Of a DNA stretch of 60,000 nt, positions 20,401 to 31,842 are shown piece after piece. Numbering within the stretch: position 1 is the stretch's first letter; every line of letters begins with the position of its first letter. The notes beneath the pieces are model-generated. The model was not told where the DNA came from, ran no database searches, and was given only the letters and a program-made list of their open reading frames with translations. The DNA comes from Tubiluchus corallicola (lineage: Eukaryota; Priapulida; Priapulimorpha; Priapulimorphida; Tubiluchidae). The stretch lies in contig JAQGDQ010000022.1 in assembly GCA_030141605.1 (NCBI GenBank), positions 560,001-620,000 on the forward strand, written 5' to 3'. A program made the position numbers and the translations under genes.

Positions 20401-23400
20401 TCTCGCCTCCTGTTCTTGCTGCGACATTCTCAATTTCTGCAATGGAACTCATCATTTACACCAATTTACCTGAAACTTTATGTGATTGATAATGACACAC
20501 AATTTAGGTAGCAGCGCTGATACACTAGCTGAGCCAAACTTATGGCGTGAGATTGACAGCGGTTAAGTTACATAATTTTTTTAACACTTTTGCGGACTTA
20601 AATGAATAAAAGGCACACAAGGCATCAACACTGGAAACAATAAGCTAGCGATGAGATGACAAAAGTACTTTTCACTTGCATAATTTTTGAGAAACAGATT
20701 CCAGTACTAACCTGTACATCTTTTCCTAACTTTCGGCGCTCTAACTCCCGCTTTTTCTCATCTTCTTTCTCCTGTTGCAATTTCTGTTGTCTCTTTTCTT
20801 CTATAAGCTGCTGTGCCCTAAAGCAAAACATTTTTCGCTTTTTAGCATCTGTCATCCAGAAAGATACCTGTTGGTTAATATCCAAATAAACTGCAATTCA
20901 TTCTTAACTGTCTACGATGAACTACGATGTTTTAATCCAAATTTCAATGTCTCAGACCAATTTTAACACTTTTTATAATTATAATGGAGTGGCGGCATAG
21001 TTTGTTTGGAGTGGTAAGTAATTTACCATGTAAAGGTTTTTGCATCCAGCATTGCATCTCTAAACCAGCAACCTACTCTCCATTTAGAACAGAGATAAAA
21101 CTGTTTATTCATATATTCTTAGACATCATATTAGTTACAAAGTTAATGGGTGTCAATTAACAGAATTTAGTGGAAGAAGTATTCAGCACGTTCTACTTAT
21201 CAGTAATCATTATCAGTGTGCAAGGAATATTGCTATTTGACAGCAACCCTGGTTTATGTGACAGCACAGTTATATAACAGTTATAATCTCTTTCTAAATT
21301 TGTATCGCTAGTAATAACCCTATACTGATTGGTTACTTAATTTTTTGCATTTCATTTATAATGTACCAAATTTTAACACACACACACTGCAAATACTGTT
21401 GAATCAAGCCGTATTTTTACACAATAAAACACCTTTGTTAAATATATATTTCTACAAATCTTTAAGGTGGTTCACACTGGCCTCTCTACCACACTGTAAT
21501 CCTTCTTCATTATCCTTTACTGCTTTGTTCCACTTTTCACAAACTGATATCAAATTTTGTCCGACTTCTTCTATTTCATCTGTACATACTCAGAAATTGC
21601 TAGTTCATCTTTTGAATGTTCACTTAGACCCTTTTCATTATCCACTTCCATTTTTTTTACTTTACCTTCCTAGTGCACAAACTCCACAAAAATAGTAAAC
21701 GAACAGAAACTGGAACACTTCGTTCCTCTTGGGCCTACAGTGCATACAATAGAAACACAGTAAAGCCCGTGGTAATATGTTGAAACCGTCTCTTAGTTTC
21801 AAACCAAGGTCTATATTAGTGGAAAGTTTTCACAAGTGCACCTTCCTTCGTTATACCAAATGACTTATACCCTAAATGGACTCAACAATAATATATCCCC
21901 TAAAAAACAATGAACCATTATGATTTACAATCAACTTTTCTCGTGAATAACTCTATGTATATTCTTAATATTCTTAAATACAAATCCCATTTGTCGAACT
22001 GTTTTAAGATTCAGACGCTAACAAAGAAAGAAAGAAATCATCACTGAAATTTTCACAAAAGACTTAAGGAAACACACATAAATTTACATTATTTTATCTA
22101 ATCAATTAAGTGCCACGTCATTTGCTACCGCTATATCACATCCATCCCATGGATGGAGCCATCGGCATAAACGTCATTCGCCATTTAAAGAAATCATTGC
22201 TTGCTATATAGAGCTTCAAACAAAATTATGACTAAGCAAAAGCTTAGATAGTAAATTGCTTGATTAGAAAAGTAAAAACTCCACTCCTTTTACAGTTATT
22301 TTTAATCAACTCACCTTTGTACTTTCACATCTAAAGATAAATCTACAGGTGGTGCTGAAGCTGAAGGTTGACTGTGACTTGCATTTACTGCTGCACTTCC
22401 TGCATTTTCCTGAATATCATTAAAGTAATTGGCATTTGAAAGAAAATTATAAGTGCAACACGCAGTCGGTGATGTGTGTATACAAACTTCTTTGGTAGCA
22501 CAGTATTTTAACACTCAGTGAAAAAGGTGTAGTATCAAAACCACAGGTGCATCTGAATGCAGACAAATGGCATACGTAACAAAAGATGCAAATTTTTTTA
22601 ATAAAAATGAGGCACCAAATGCTCATGTGATTACCCATCCATATACAGATCAGTCATAATGTCACTTGACCTTCTATGACTGAATTAATAGCAAGAGTAT
22701 AACTGATGTGCAGAAATGCACCACATTTTTGGGGAAAAAATGTTAGTTTACCTCCATGACTGCACAACAACATACTCATGAAAACAAACAAACAGAGTAA
22801 GAAGAGAATAGCTAAAAGCACTTAAATCTACATGGAGAAGATCCAGTAATTTGTAGATACATGTACCACTGAAATGAACTGTTGTTTATAAATTAAAAAA
22901 TAGAGCCAGAAAATTGAGAGACTAAGGCATAGTTTACATCAAAACTAATTCACATGTGCGTATCAGTTCGATTTAGTACTTTTAATGCACAGCTAAAAGG
23001 GAGAAACAATCTATGTCAAGAAACTAAGAAAGTAATAATCCAATATTACTTACAAAAACATTTGTGCATTCTTGGGCAAACACAACTTTTAACAGCAAAA
23101 TTCATGAAATTACAGCACTTTTTGGAACATTTCCACAGAGAAGAAGGCAGTTAAACTCTATTGAAACAGAACTTTGCCTCATTCAGTTAACATATACATC
23201 ATAATAGTGAACTAACACAAAAGTACCTATTATATGCATAATGAAAGCAACATGCATTGGTTCATGAACAGTTCCAAATGGCATCTTTCATAATGTACCT
23301 ATGCAGTTTGCAGAAGGTATCAGCCGAATGTGGGTGGACTGTGAGAGCAACATCAACCAGAGGTAACAGTTGGTATCAGTACCATGTGACTATTTCATAA

Positions 23401-26286
23401 TAACATGCATTTATGAAAAGTTATGACCTGTTCATAAGGTTAGCTGAGTGGTCATTGTGTGAGTTGAGCAACCGATATTAAACAATGCTGGGGCATAGCT
23501 AGTATATAAATGAGTGACCACCAAAAAATCGCTACTGAGGGAATTTCATCTATGTCATACTGCTTTTGATTTTGCACTGAGAGAACATATACACACTGGA
23601 ACCCTCGGATAGTTATATCTGTTTTAGTGGATTATTCTTTATAATAAGTTAGATTCCAATTCAGCCATAACCATCTTCATTAAGTAAGCAATGCCACTGA
23701 ATGCTGGACTGCAGCTTGCAGAGTGCGAAACTTTGAAAAAACTATACCTGGTCTCCAGACTGATTAGATCGCTCATCATTTATTACAGGTGGTAATGATT
23801 CACTGCTTGATTGGTCACTGCTGGAAGATGATGGCTTGTTTGCACTTAGTGATGACTCGTGTAGCTAAATGCCAAGATAGCAAGCAGCATGCATTAGGTA
23901 GAGGACAATCAAAACGTGAGCAAAAATGTAACTTCAAAAAAGATTAAAATCCCCGTTTTTCGGTTTTTCCATCATTGAATAAATGGGTTTTGCTAGTCCA
24001 GTGGAAAAACCAAGCAAAAATGTGAATAAAAATATGAAGATTAGATAATCACATACAAACTTAATTAAAACAAACAAATGAGAGACTTAAAAGCTAAACC
24101 AATAACTGAAAGTAAAAAATGGTCATCAGATAAAACCATAAGTTGTCTCAGTGTGGTAAGTTACAGAGATAAACAAATAAACTGGAAAAAGTATAAACTC
24201 CAAAAAAGGATACTCTACATCTGCAGCAAACAATATAAATACAAGTATAAGATAACCAGCTAACAGGCTACCAACTACTACTTGACACCAAACAAACCAA
24301 TAATTGCAAAAATACAAATTATGAAAGAAAAGTCTCTGATAAGGATTAACTTCTCCCTGGAAGATTTACAAAAAAGAATCACAAATTCATGATGTTAAGA
24401 AATGTCATATGCATTGGTAATTCACAGTCAGTTTATGCAATTACAAAAAAACATTTTAATGCCATAAGACATATAGTAATTGTTTTAGTTGGAACACAAA
24501 CCAGCTAATCAAGCAAAGATACTTTGTTAGACAGAAAAGTTATTTACCAATTATTAGTATAATCTAAAGCTTTTTTAAAACAAAAATATAAATGGCGGTT
24601 AAACATTTTTTCTAGGTTCTTGTATATTCTGCAAACCTATAAAGCAAACCTATAAACCCATACAATTTCACATATGTACCTTATATAAATGTAATAGCAA
24701 ATTAGAAATAGGAAATTTAGATAAAATATTAAAAACAACACACCTCTAAAACTTTTTGGATTTTTTGTACAAGAACATCTTGGGTAACATGACCACCAAT
24801 GATTTCGAGAGGCACTCCAGTTAATGAAATGAAAAACAATGAAGGAATACACACAATTGGATCTATGGAAACAGGTTAAAGATTTATATATATTTATACA
24901 CAATTCTTATTTAAATTATAATTTCAGTGGTCCAATTTTGTGTTCCAATCATTATCACATTTCTAATTTCCCTTCTGCCAAACTTTTTCCCTTTTTCCAA
25001 AGTAAGTACAAACATTAACAAGAATATCAGCAATTTAAACCTAATTACATAAGCCTTAATATGATATGTAATTTCACATTATAAACAAATAATTATTCCA
25101 TTAAGACAAAGCCAAATTGTTCATCCCCTTTCATCTGGATGTGATCTCTCTTCCAACAGTTTAGTTAAAAAGGATACAGATTTGGCCAAATTGCTTGCAA
25201 GACTCACTGTGAAAAGAAATTAAATCATTAATGTACTGGCCACTGCTTCCCTAATGTAGTAGTAACAATTTATGTGAAAATTAAGGGCTCTGACTCTTAC
25301 CTATTAGCGACAAGCCTTACAGCGACAAAGTTAGCGCCATTGCAAACATTCTGTACTTTCTCAGCATTCCAAGTCTCAGCCATTTGTTTAGAAACATCAT
25401 CTTCTCCTAAAGAATTATATAAGATTCCTGACTAATCAGAAAAACTACAGCAGCTGGCTGTCAGATTCGAAATGGTTCACCAGAATGAATACATTCAGAT
25501 TGGATGCAAACCATATCTAGATCCTTAGTGTTTTTCTCCTGCAACTCTAAAGCGTAAATGCTTGGGAGAGTTTTACAGCTGTATTAAAATGTTTTTTAAC
25601 TACAATAAATTTCTGGTTGCTGATGAATTTTGTTACAATTCATGTGCACTATTGAGAGAGACAAAAAATAGTCTAGAGTAAGCAAGTCCAACCATTTTTA
25701 GTTGTCAGTACATTATTCAGGCGGTTCTCACTGGCCTCTGTATTACAATTGTTTTAGTAGGCTAAAAGGACAGCAGAAAAGTGAAAGTCTTAAGAGCGAG
25801 ACAAAAATTCTACATTTAATTTTAACATGCTGTACCAACATTATTGCTTAATGTCCAATATTATTATTAATTCATAGAATGTTGAAAATGAATGAGTATC
25901 TTGGAAAGACTCGACTTTGTTTTTAATTCACTTTTCCAAATTGCGACTTGACATATACTTTTTATAGTCAATTAAATCAATTATTAATGTTATTGAATTA
26001 ATTGTCAAATGCCAATTTTCACAGAAGCGTTAAATTGCTGTCAATTTGTCACAGAAAAATAAGCTATTACAACATTCAGAAATTCTTAATGCAGTTTTAC
26101 GCAAGCATTTACATAATAAAGATTAAAATTTTATTAAAATAATTAATACAGTAAATAGTGTAATACTAATAGTAATATCCTCCACATGTCATGAGATTTG
26201 ATACCTTCAATGTAGACAACAAACACAGATTTAGCTGCTTTTGACTTCTGGATCGCCTCAGCTATAGTGCCAGTATACCACTGCAT
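14448..26286 (-). CDS. UBXN4: UBXN4 (UBX domain protein 4 / erasin), complete
   Basis: UBXN4 is an ER-membrane adaptor that recruits p97/VCP for ER-associated degradation. Thirteen coding exons on the minus strand join in phase to 485 residues plus stop (human is about 508): 26205-26286, 25301-25406, 25178-25206, 24744-24862, 23748-23864, 22315-22409, 20712-20817, 20318-20436, 19942-20064, 19511-19613, 18235-18366, 17297-17487 and 14448-14583. The ATG (26284-26286) starts MQWYTGTIAEAIQKSK, matching the family N-terminus. Order: thioredoxin-like domain (1-112), Ser-rich linker (113-183), charged coiled coil (184-298), UBX (299-377), hydrophobic hairpin (about 391-412), and a tail ending TTWNGNSTQQM, almost identical to the human end. 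The last intron carries a transposon and the intron 18367-19510 a tandem repeat. Other introns over 300 bases (for example 20818-22314, 22410-23747, 23865-24743 and 25407-26204) show only unassigned AT-rich sequence and the repeats listed separately. Confidence 0.95.
15682..15724. repeat. CA/CG-type microsatellite
   Basis: An ACACAC/GCAC alternating purine-pyrimidine run followed by ATATATATA, inside the last UBXN4 intron. Confidence 0.85.
16118..17051. mobile_element. Non-autonomous pogo/Tigger-type element (deleted copy)
   Basis: A 934-bp element bounded by TA dinucleotides (16116-16117, 17052-17053). The left end is CAGTGGCGCCGCTTAATAGA; the right end, read in reverse, gives AAGTAGGCGTAGCTTAATAG. 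Over both arms it matches the 2.36-kb element at 29191-31550 in the opposite orientation, but most of the transposase region is gone. A short part equivalent to the transposase C-terminal tail (about 16640-16760) remains. It sits in the last intron of UBXN4. Confidence 0.85.
17297..17487 (-). other. UBXN4: UBXN4 membrane-hairpin exon
   Basis: This 191-nt exon encodes a hydrophobic stretch (FLWTLFLPLIYLLNWLRAFIFG, split by an internal Pro) followed by a polar Ser/Thr-rich segment. It corresponds to the human UBXN4 intramembrane hairpin, which leaves both termini in the cytosol. Acceptor and donor are both good. Confidence 0.85.
18235..19613 (-). other. UBXN4: UBXN4 UBX domain (two exons)
   Basis: Exons 19511-19613 and 18235-18366 encode RIQFRLPDGSFITQSFDA through GNFTLKTTFPMRVYG to LAPTAVLLVIP. 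This is the ubiquitin-like fold that docks on the p97/VCP N domain. The strand-1 Arg (RIQFRLPDG) is present. The S3-S4 turn reads FPM-R rather than the usual FPR, a substitution in the p97-contact loop. Confidence 0.9.
18697..19395. repeat. Imperfect tandem repeat, five units of about 140 bp
   Basis: Landmarks of the form AAGGCTCTGCAA...TTC recur at 18701, 18841, 18969, 19122 and 19266 (spacings 140, 128, 153, 144). Each is followed by AGGAATATACTAGAATGAATT-like and TTCAAGATGGCAG-like blocks in the same order. Units differ at many positions and by short indels. The array lies in the UBXN4 intron between 18367 and 19510. Confidence 0.8.
20110..20275. repeat. Degenerate CTAAYC-type short repeat
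   Basis: Loose repeats of AACCTAA, TAATCTAA and TTAACCTAAC-like words in a UBXN4 intron (20065-20317). They look like a decayed short tandem repeat. Confidence 0.5.
23461..23725 (+). repeat. Dispersed repeat, copy 1
   Basis: Shares blocks in the same order with 38205-38425: a TGACYRCY/CTACT-GAGG block, a GATTATTSTTWAAAT block, then TTCAGCCAYARYCAT, ATTAAGTARGC and TGAATGCWGGA. The segment just before it (23440) carries TAGCTGAGTGG, which resembles a tRNA A box, so it may be a SINE body. It lies in a UBXN4 intron. Confidence 0.5.
24744..26286 (-). other. UBXN4: UBXN4 N-terminal thioredoxin-like domain
   Basis: The first four exons encode residues 1-112: AKSVFVVYIEGEDD, KQMAETWNAEKVQ, NFVAVRLVANSESC and YPIVCIPSLFFISLTG, then GVPLEIIGGHV. 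This follows the thioredoxin-fold order, with the CIPS segment matching the family's CVPS at the cis-proline position. No CxxC is present, so a redox role is not expected. The domain is split by a 29-nt exon (25178-25206). Confidence 0.88.
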
Positions 26287-27345
26287 ATCAGTATATTCAA
26301 ACGATAGAAACTATAGATTTTACGCACGTAAAGATATGTTAAATTGCTAGCAACATAATTAATTTCGAAATTTTTTGCAACGTTTACTCGAACTCAGCAA
26401 TGAAATCTCACTACTAAATGCATGGTTTTTCGCCAGAGCTTAGATACGCCTTTTTGCCACGACCATGACGTATTACTGATTGCCTGCAAGTGAGTGAAGT
26501 GACTGGGCCAGACTGGCCAGTGGTAACCAGTCAGGGGTGAGCATTCGCTTATCATCGTAATTATGATCATAATACCCATTACGTCCATTGTAGACATTAA
26601 GCTAGCAGAATTCTAAAATAAAAAACTCTGCCCTCACAACATGTAAGCACAGCAATCAGTAAAAATCTAATCACTGCTACGTTAGTAGCTTGACAACACC
26701 ACTTTCATTCAATCTACCAGAACGCGAATTCGATTCGAATTTGTGACTTTCGAACTCGAATTTAAAAAATAATTGCGAGATCCCAAGTCAAATTCGAGTC
26801 AAGAGTAAAGATTGTCGAATACATTTCCAATCACTAATAAAAAGTGGCCCGGCATAAATCAAGCATGTTGCTTGACTTTGTTCAGCAGTAAAAACGCTTA
26901 TAATTTGCTTAAATATTGTATACAGAAATCGCGCTAAATTGTGCTGACTGCATGCTATTTCAAACGCTTTAGTGATAAAGAATGTATGTATAGTTGAGGA
27001 TGTGAATTATTTGAGTGCATTTTAGATTGGAATCGAATTCGCATTAAAAAAGATGCTCAAACTCGAACATTTGATGTTCATCTTTACTGGCCAGTGAGTC
27101 ATTGCAGTTACTGATAAAATCGCATTGCTCAAGTCTTAAAAAGCAGAGTGATTTTTCAAATTTCATAATTTATCCTTCATAATTTTATCCTACCCGATTT
27201 TGAAGTACAGTATAGCTAGTGAACATTATACATCAAACTCATCGAACTACATATCTATCTAAATTGAGTGGTGCAATCCCTCGCGTTTCCGAGACACAGG
27301 TGCTATATATTGACTATCGAATGGCATAGTAACAGCGAAGAACAG
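26287..27345. promoter_or_regulatory. Divergent 5' region between UBXN4 and the next plus-strand transcription unit
   Basis: This holds the UBXN4 5' UTR and promoter (minus) and, at its right end, a TATA box facing right. No TATA is evident near the UBXN4 ATG. Much of it (26514-27095) is TTCGAA-rich and looks like an inserted element. I see no coding sequence. Confidence 0.45.
26523..27086. mobile_element. Possible hAT-like non-autonomous element
   Basis: An 11-bp direct repeat, ACTGGCCAGTG, lies on each side (26512-26522 and about 27085-27095). Inside are GCGAATTCGATTC (about 26723) and its exact inverse GAATCGAATTCGC (about 27031). A CAGGGGTGAGCAT motif typical of hAT ends occurs at 26532. 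The boundaries do not give a clean 8-bp target duplication, so the class is uncertain. Confidence 0.3.
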
Positions 27346-27353
27346 TATAAAAG
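27346..27353 (+). promoter_or_regulatory. TATA box (TATAAAAG)
   Basis: A consensus TATAAAAG about 145 bases upstream of the ATG at 27491, which begins an open frame ending in a strong donor. The spacing suits a short 5' UTR. Function is inferred from position. Confidence 0.45.
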
Positions 27354-27490
27354 CATGTAAGACTGGTGATAATCCTTACATGTAAGTCATTCTTAACTTA
27401 AAAAAACATGTTCCCTTTCAATATTTTGTAGTTTGTATTGTTTTGAGCTGTAGATTAATTAGGTCTGGTTCTCCAAACCTAAGCTGAAGC

Positions 27491-27592
27491 ATGGTTTCTG
27501 AGCTGATGTCTGCATCAGTCATAGTCTCATTGATAGGTTTCAGTACGGTCTGGCAGAGTAGCAGTCGGTCGGGTGAACGTTCCATTTTTGGG
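27491..27592 (+). CDS. Candidate first coding exon (possibly STARD3 5' exon)
   Basis: The frame starts at an ATG in good context (AAGCATGG) and runs 34 codons to a near-perfect donor, GGG|GTAAGT, at 27593. It encodes MVSELMSASVIVSLIGFSTV and then a Ser/Arg-rich end (SSSRSGERSIFG), so it has a short hydrophobic segment. It ends in phase 0. The exon-like frame at 37224 starts in phase 0 and in turn joins in phase to the first certain STARD3 exon at 38506. It could therefore begin a longer STARD3 or belong to another small gene. No family is recognised. Confidence 0.4.
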
Positions 27593-29190
27593 GTAAGTTA
27601 TTTCTTTGTTGCATCCTCATGTTCTCACGGTCTCCTCTAAGAATATTGAGGAAGTTCCTGTATCATCTTTGAGCAGTTAAGATAGTGGTCCAATAAGTGT
27701 TACATTGGATAAGTGTCAATTAAATTAGACAAACCAAAACTTGGGTTTTTGCCGCTATTTGACCAGGTGAAAACATAATCTAAACAAAGTTATTCTAATA
27801 TTTTTAAAATGACGTTGTCTAAAACAAACTAAAAATGCTTGCACTTTCATATAAGCTATGGAAAATTTGATTCGAGAATCAGACTAACAAAATCCAGTAG
27901 CAAATTGGGAATTATTGTCCGCTGTCCGACTGACCGACCGTATTGGCGTCGTGCTGCGTCTGCTGAGTACTGAGTTACCGTCATTATTAATACGTAACAG
28001 AGCAGTAGTGGAAGAAGAAGAAATCAGGTGATATTCGGCAAGTATGGCTGCGCGCAGATAATGACATGTCGTTTTTTTTTTATTTTAAGAATATTCACGT
28101 TTGGCTTTGCTAAAAATTTTATAACGGAAACTTTTGAAGGTTTATTCTGTGTGCTGCATGATTGTCTTATTTTATTATAACATTTGGTAAGAATAAGGGC
28201 TAGTACCTCAAAAATTTATCCGTTTAACTTAATAAATGTCTATGTTCTGAGGCTAAAAGTGAAACTTGAAAAGATACGCCCTGCTCTAACGTTCATGCTG
28301 CACCCGCTCAATGATAAATGATTTATGTACGGTTATTGAACAACCTTAGAGTTAGTATATGAGTACCACATACAAATATTAAAATTAGGGTGGAATGAGT
28401 GCCCATCTATTGTTTGAAGACCATGTTATGGTCAAAAAATTCTTGGAATAAGTTGTAGAAACATAGGCAAGATAATTGTTTTAACGATTAAGCCTAAAAA
28501 AATCAGTTAAGTTGCTAGAATATCAGATTTTTATAATATTTTTGGTTTCGTAACAATCACCTAGAAGAAAGTTACAACTCTTTAGAAATTACTTGTTATT
28601 ATTACTAAAATTGTTAGTACAGTATAATCCACTTATAACGAGTTTCATGGGACTGAAAATTTGTTCGCTGTAACAGAGTCTTGTTATAGTCGAGGTTAAT
28701 TCTTTAAGTGCATGTACAACATAGAAATGAAGCATATAAGGCGAATATGATGTAACGATGAGAACACTTTGTTGTGAGATGTGTTACTAAAAACTAAACT
28801 TATGGTGCATAAACTCTATTATTTCTAAGATTAAGGTAGTATTTTATGCAATAAATCCCTGAATAAAATTGCTGCGCAAGTTGCTTAAATTTTTGGTTAC
28901 CACTGCTGTGATTCACTATCTGTTGATAGCTGTGTGTGTCTTTAGTCAATGTTACAGGTCAATCAGATGACTACATGGCAAGACCCTGGATGCCTGCTTA
29001 GGTGGAAAATTTTTATGCATGGATACATATTTAAATAGCTGTGCAAGTGCAATATCATTTATGATTATGATCATTTCAGCATGAGCCTACGTCAATTAAT
29101 AACTAAGTTTGCAGTCTGGCTACCCCACGTGTGTTATTTAATGTAAAATCACTGTACTTATTTTAAAAAGTATTTTTATTAAAGGTTATA

Positions 29191-31550
29191 CAGTAGGCGC
29201 CGCTTAATAGACTCACTTTGTTACCGACGTGTTCTGACCCAATTAACCGACTGAACCTATTAACCGATGGGTGTAGTATTACTGCTATAGAAGTTTGAGT
29301 CATCAGCTTACTATGCACTGCAAAGGCTTTTTAATCAATCAATTTAATCAATGTTTTAATCAATTTTAGAAATGAAGTATTGCCTAAATTCCTTTGTGCA
29401 GTTAAAAATTAAAAAAAGTATTTTAAAATATTAATTTATATAAGTGAATTAACAATAAATTAACAAGTATACTTTTCTAAATCACACAAGTCTGTTTATT
29501 TGCAAAAATTACAAAAATTCCTTCAAAGTCGACTGCTTCATTTTCTTGCAAAGAAGTCGGCTCACAAAGTTCTCGTAATTATAAAAACATTGAAAATCTG
29601 TTGCTGTGTGATGCAAAAAAAAATATTTAGCGCTTGGCGTTCTTGAGCTGCAGTTGGTGGTGCCCTTGTTTCCTCGCAAGTGGTTTCGTCATCCTCTTTA
29701 AGTTCTTCTTGACTTCCCCTTGCAATGGTGATGATTTTGTCATCGGTTATTTGCAATGTGGCCTGAATGGCCAAATCAATTTTCACCAGGTCTCAAACTC
29801 GCTGCTGGTCATACCAGGTTGAGCAGATGGTGACAGGCTTAACTCTTACAACGTAGTTGGAATAGAATCACAAGTGAATCGGGTGACTAAAACAGTTCTG
29901 AATCGTTTGCTCACTTACATTGCTCCATGACGTAGCCAGTAAATGTAAAGCGTTCAGGAGGCTAGTTTTTTGGCCAGGTCATTTGCGCTTAATTGATCAG
30001 TAGCATCATCTGAATCCATTGCTTCTAACACTCTTGCCCGCATTTCTCTTCTATAGTATGCCTTCAATGCCTTGACAAACGCCTGTGCGAACAATGCCTA
30101 GATCAAAGGTTTGAATAAGTGATGTGGTGTTTGCAGGCAAAAACACAACTTTAATGTGTTTCAATGACGTGCTGACTACATGGGCAGTATAATTGTCTAC
30201 CAGTAAAATGACGTTTCTTTTTAAGCTGGCATCCCATTTCACTAACCATTCGTTAAACAATACAGCCGTTATCCAAGCATTCGAGTTTGCACGGTAATCT
30301 ACCGGTAACGTTGCAACATCTTTAAATCACCTGGGATTCTTGCTTACCAATCACTAGCAGTTTTTCCTTCTTTCCTGACATACTTACACAGCATAGCACT
30401 GTCAAACGTTCTTTTGAAATCTTACACCCATTTGCACTCTTGTTGCCAAGTAAGTAGGTGTGCTCAGTCAAAGCTCTAAAATTAAGTCCAGTTTCATCCG
30501 CATTGTAAATACCCTGCAATAATTTTTGGCTACTCTTCTTCTATCCTGTTTTCAGCAGCTGGAACATCAGCATCCTTTTCTTTACCAGGGGTACATTTGT
30601 ATACGATGTTTTCACGCTTTCTCCATCGCTGAAACCACCCCTCTGTTGCAACAAAGTCTTCCTTTCCCATTTTCCTTGCCAAATCTTCTGTTTTCTATCG
30701 CATTAAAGGAATGTTCACTCGAGCATCTTTTTCTCTTACCTTTGAAAACCACACTTTTAACACTGACTCCACTTCACAGTCTTTTCCTGTGCGTCGCCTC
30801 TTAGATGCTAGATTCTCATTTTGGCTTGCTGACTGCTCAATTTCAGCTTGTTTTTTTCAATATTCTGCCAAGAGTACTTTTGGAAATTTTCAACTGCGCT
30901 GCTGCACACCTCTGCCTCATCTTTGGAAGTTTATCGTACTGCTCTAAAATTTTCAGTTTCTCCTTAACTGTTAGGTCTTTATGCTAATGCTTTCAAACTT
31001 CTTAACGCTATGCCTTTATTTGCTGTATGATGTTTACTCTTGTAAGTCACAAGGAATTCTGGCTGATTACTGTACTTGCATTTTTGACTGTTAACTCGTT
31101 AAACCTGAAAGCATGATGTGCAACGAGAGCATCAATAGGAAACCGCTAGGCAAGTGATTAAATGTTTAGTTTCCAGAAATGGTAACGAGGTTAATTGCAG
31201 TGGGCGAGCGGGTAACAGATTCAAAGCAAAACCGCTATGCTAGCGTATTAGCGCATGATAAACGTACCTGCTTACAAACAAAACGGTACTTAACATGATT
31301 GTTTCTACATGTGTAGTGCACAAAAGGGAAGTAAAGATGACATAAAAGTAGGAAAGTCTCTTTGGGCACATACAAATGTCTTATTTTAAGTACGTGAAGG
31401 AAAAATATTGAGTCAATTATGCGGAGTTATTTGAGTCAGTTACCAATAGTTTTTATGTATGTCTGTATAGAAGCGGCCCGTTCCAGGCGTTTTTGAGTCA
31501 ATTAAGCAATTGAGTCTATTAACCGTGAGCCTATAAAGCGGGGACTACTG
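29191..31550. mobile_element. Inner pogo/Tigger-type transposon (2.36 kb) nested in outer element
   Basis: Left end CAGTAGGCGCCGCTTAATAG; right end in reverse CAGTAGTCCCCGCTTTATAG; TA on both sides (29189-29190, 31551-31552). The interior carries a decayed transposase on the minus strand. It belongs to the same family as the 934-bp derivative at 16118-17051. Confidence 0.92.
29562..30985 (-). pseudogene. Decayed pogo/Tigger transposase (DDE_1 superfamily)
   Basis: Read on the minus strand, the domains are in family order. First is a CENP-B-like N-terminal helix-turn-helix (LTVKEKLKILEQYDKLPKMR and RCAAAQLKISKSTLGRIL, about 30980-30870). Next is the second DNA-binding segment (EGWFQRWRKREN, about 30640-30600). 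Then come catalytic-core pieces NADETGLNFRAL (about 30500), LLVDNYTAH (about 30200) and NTTSLIQTFDLGIV (about 30110), which supply the three expected Asp residues, followed by an acidic tail (EELKEDDETTCEE, about 29700). Frameshifts and in-frame stops separate these pieces, so no intact enzyme can be read. Confidence 0.9.
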
Positions 31551-31737
31551 TACTTTGAAAAACCACTGAATCATTTATTTTGTAAAGGAGAACAGTTTTT
31601 TAAAAAAACTCAGTTATTTTTGCCTGTTTCACATTAAATTGCAGCAAGTACAGTTTTATTGAAAGAGCTGTCAAATTTGAACGGCATAAGAACACGTCAT
31701 TATCAGTTGCTGGTGGCGACTCAAAAATGGCTGGAGT

Positions 31738-31842
31738 TTACCATATATTCTTCACATATTTATATGTTTTTACGCCGCTTTCAATTTTACGAAGTATTTC
31801 TCTTTTCATTTCTATTGAAATGGCATTTCGGGCCTGCTTCAT
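31738..31842 (-). pseudogene. Transposase N-terminal fragment of outer element
   Basis: The frame encodes MKQARNAISIEMKREILRKI followed by ESGVK, a CENP-B/Tigger-type helix-turn-helix start. The rest of the protein is not readable, and the inner transposon begins just downstream in reading direction. Confidence 0.65.

Noticed and set aside
20323-20966. Plus-strand Phe/Ser-rich frames
   Set aside because: They are the complement of the charged coiled-coil exons of UBXN4.
30526-30987. Three long plus-strand frames
   Set aside because: They are antisense shadows of the decayed transposase on the minus strand.
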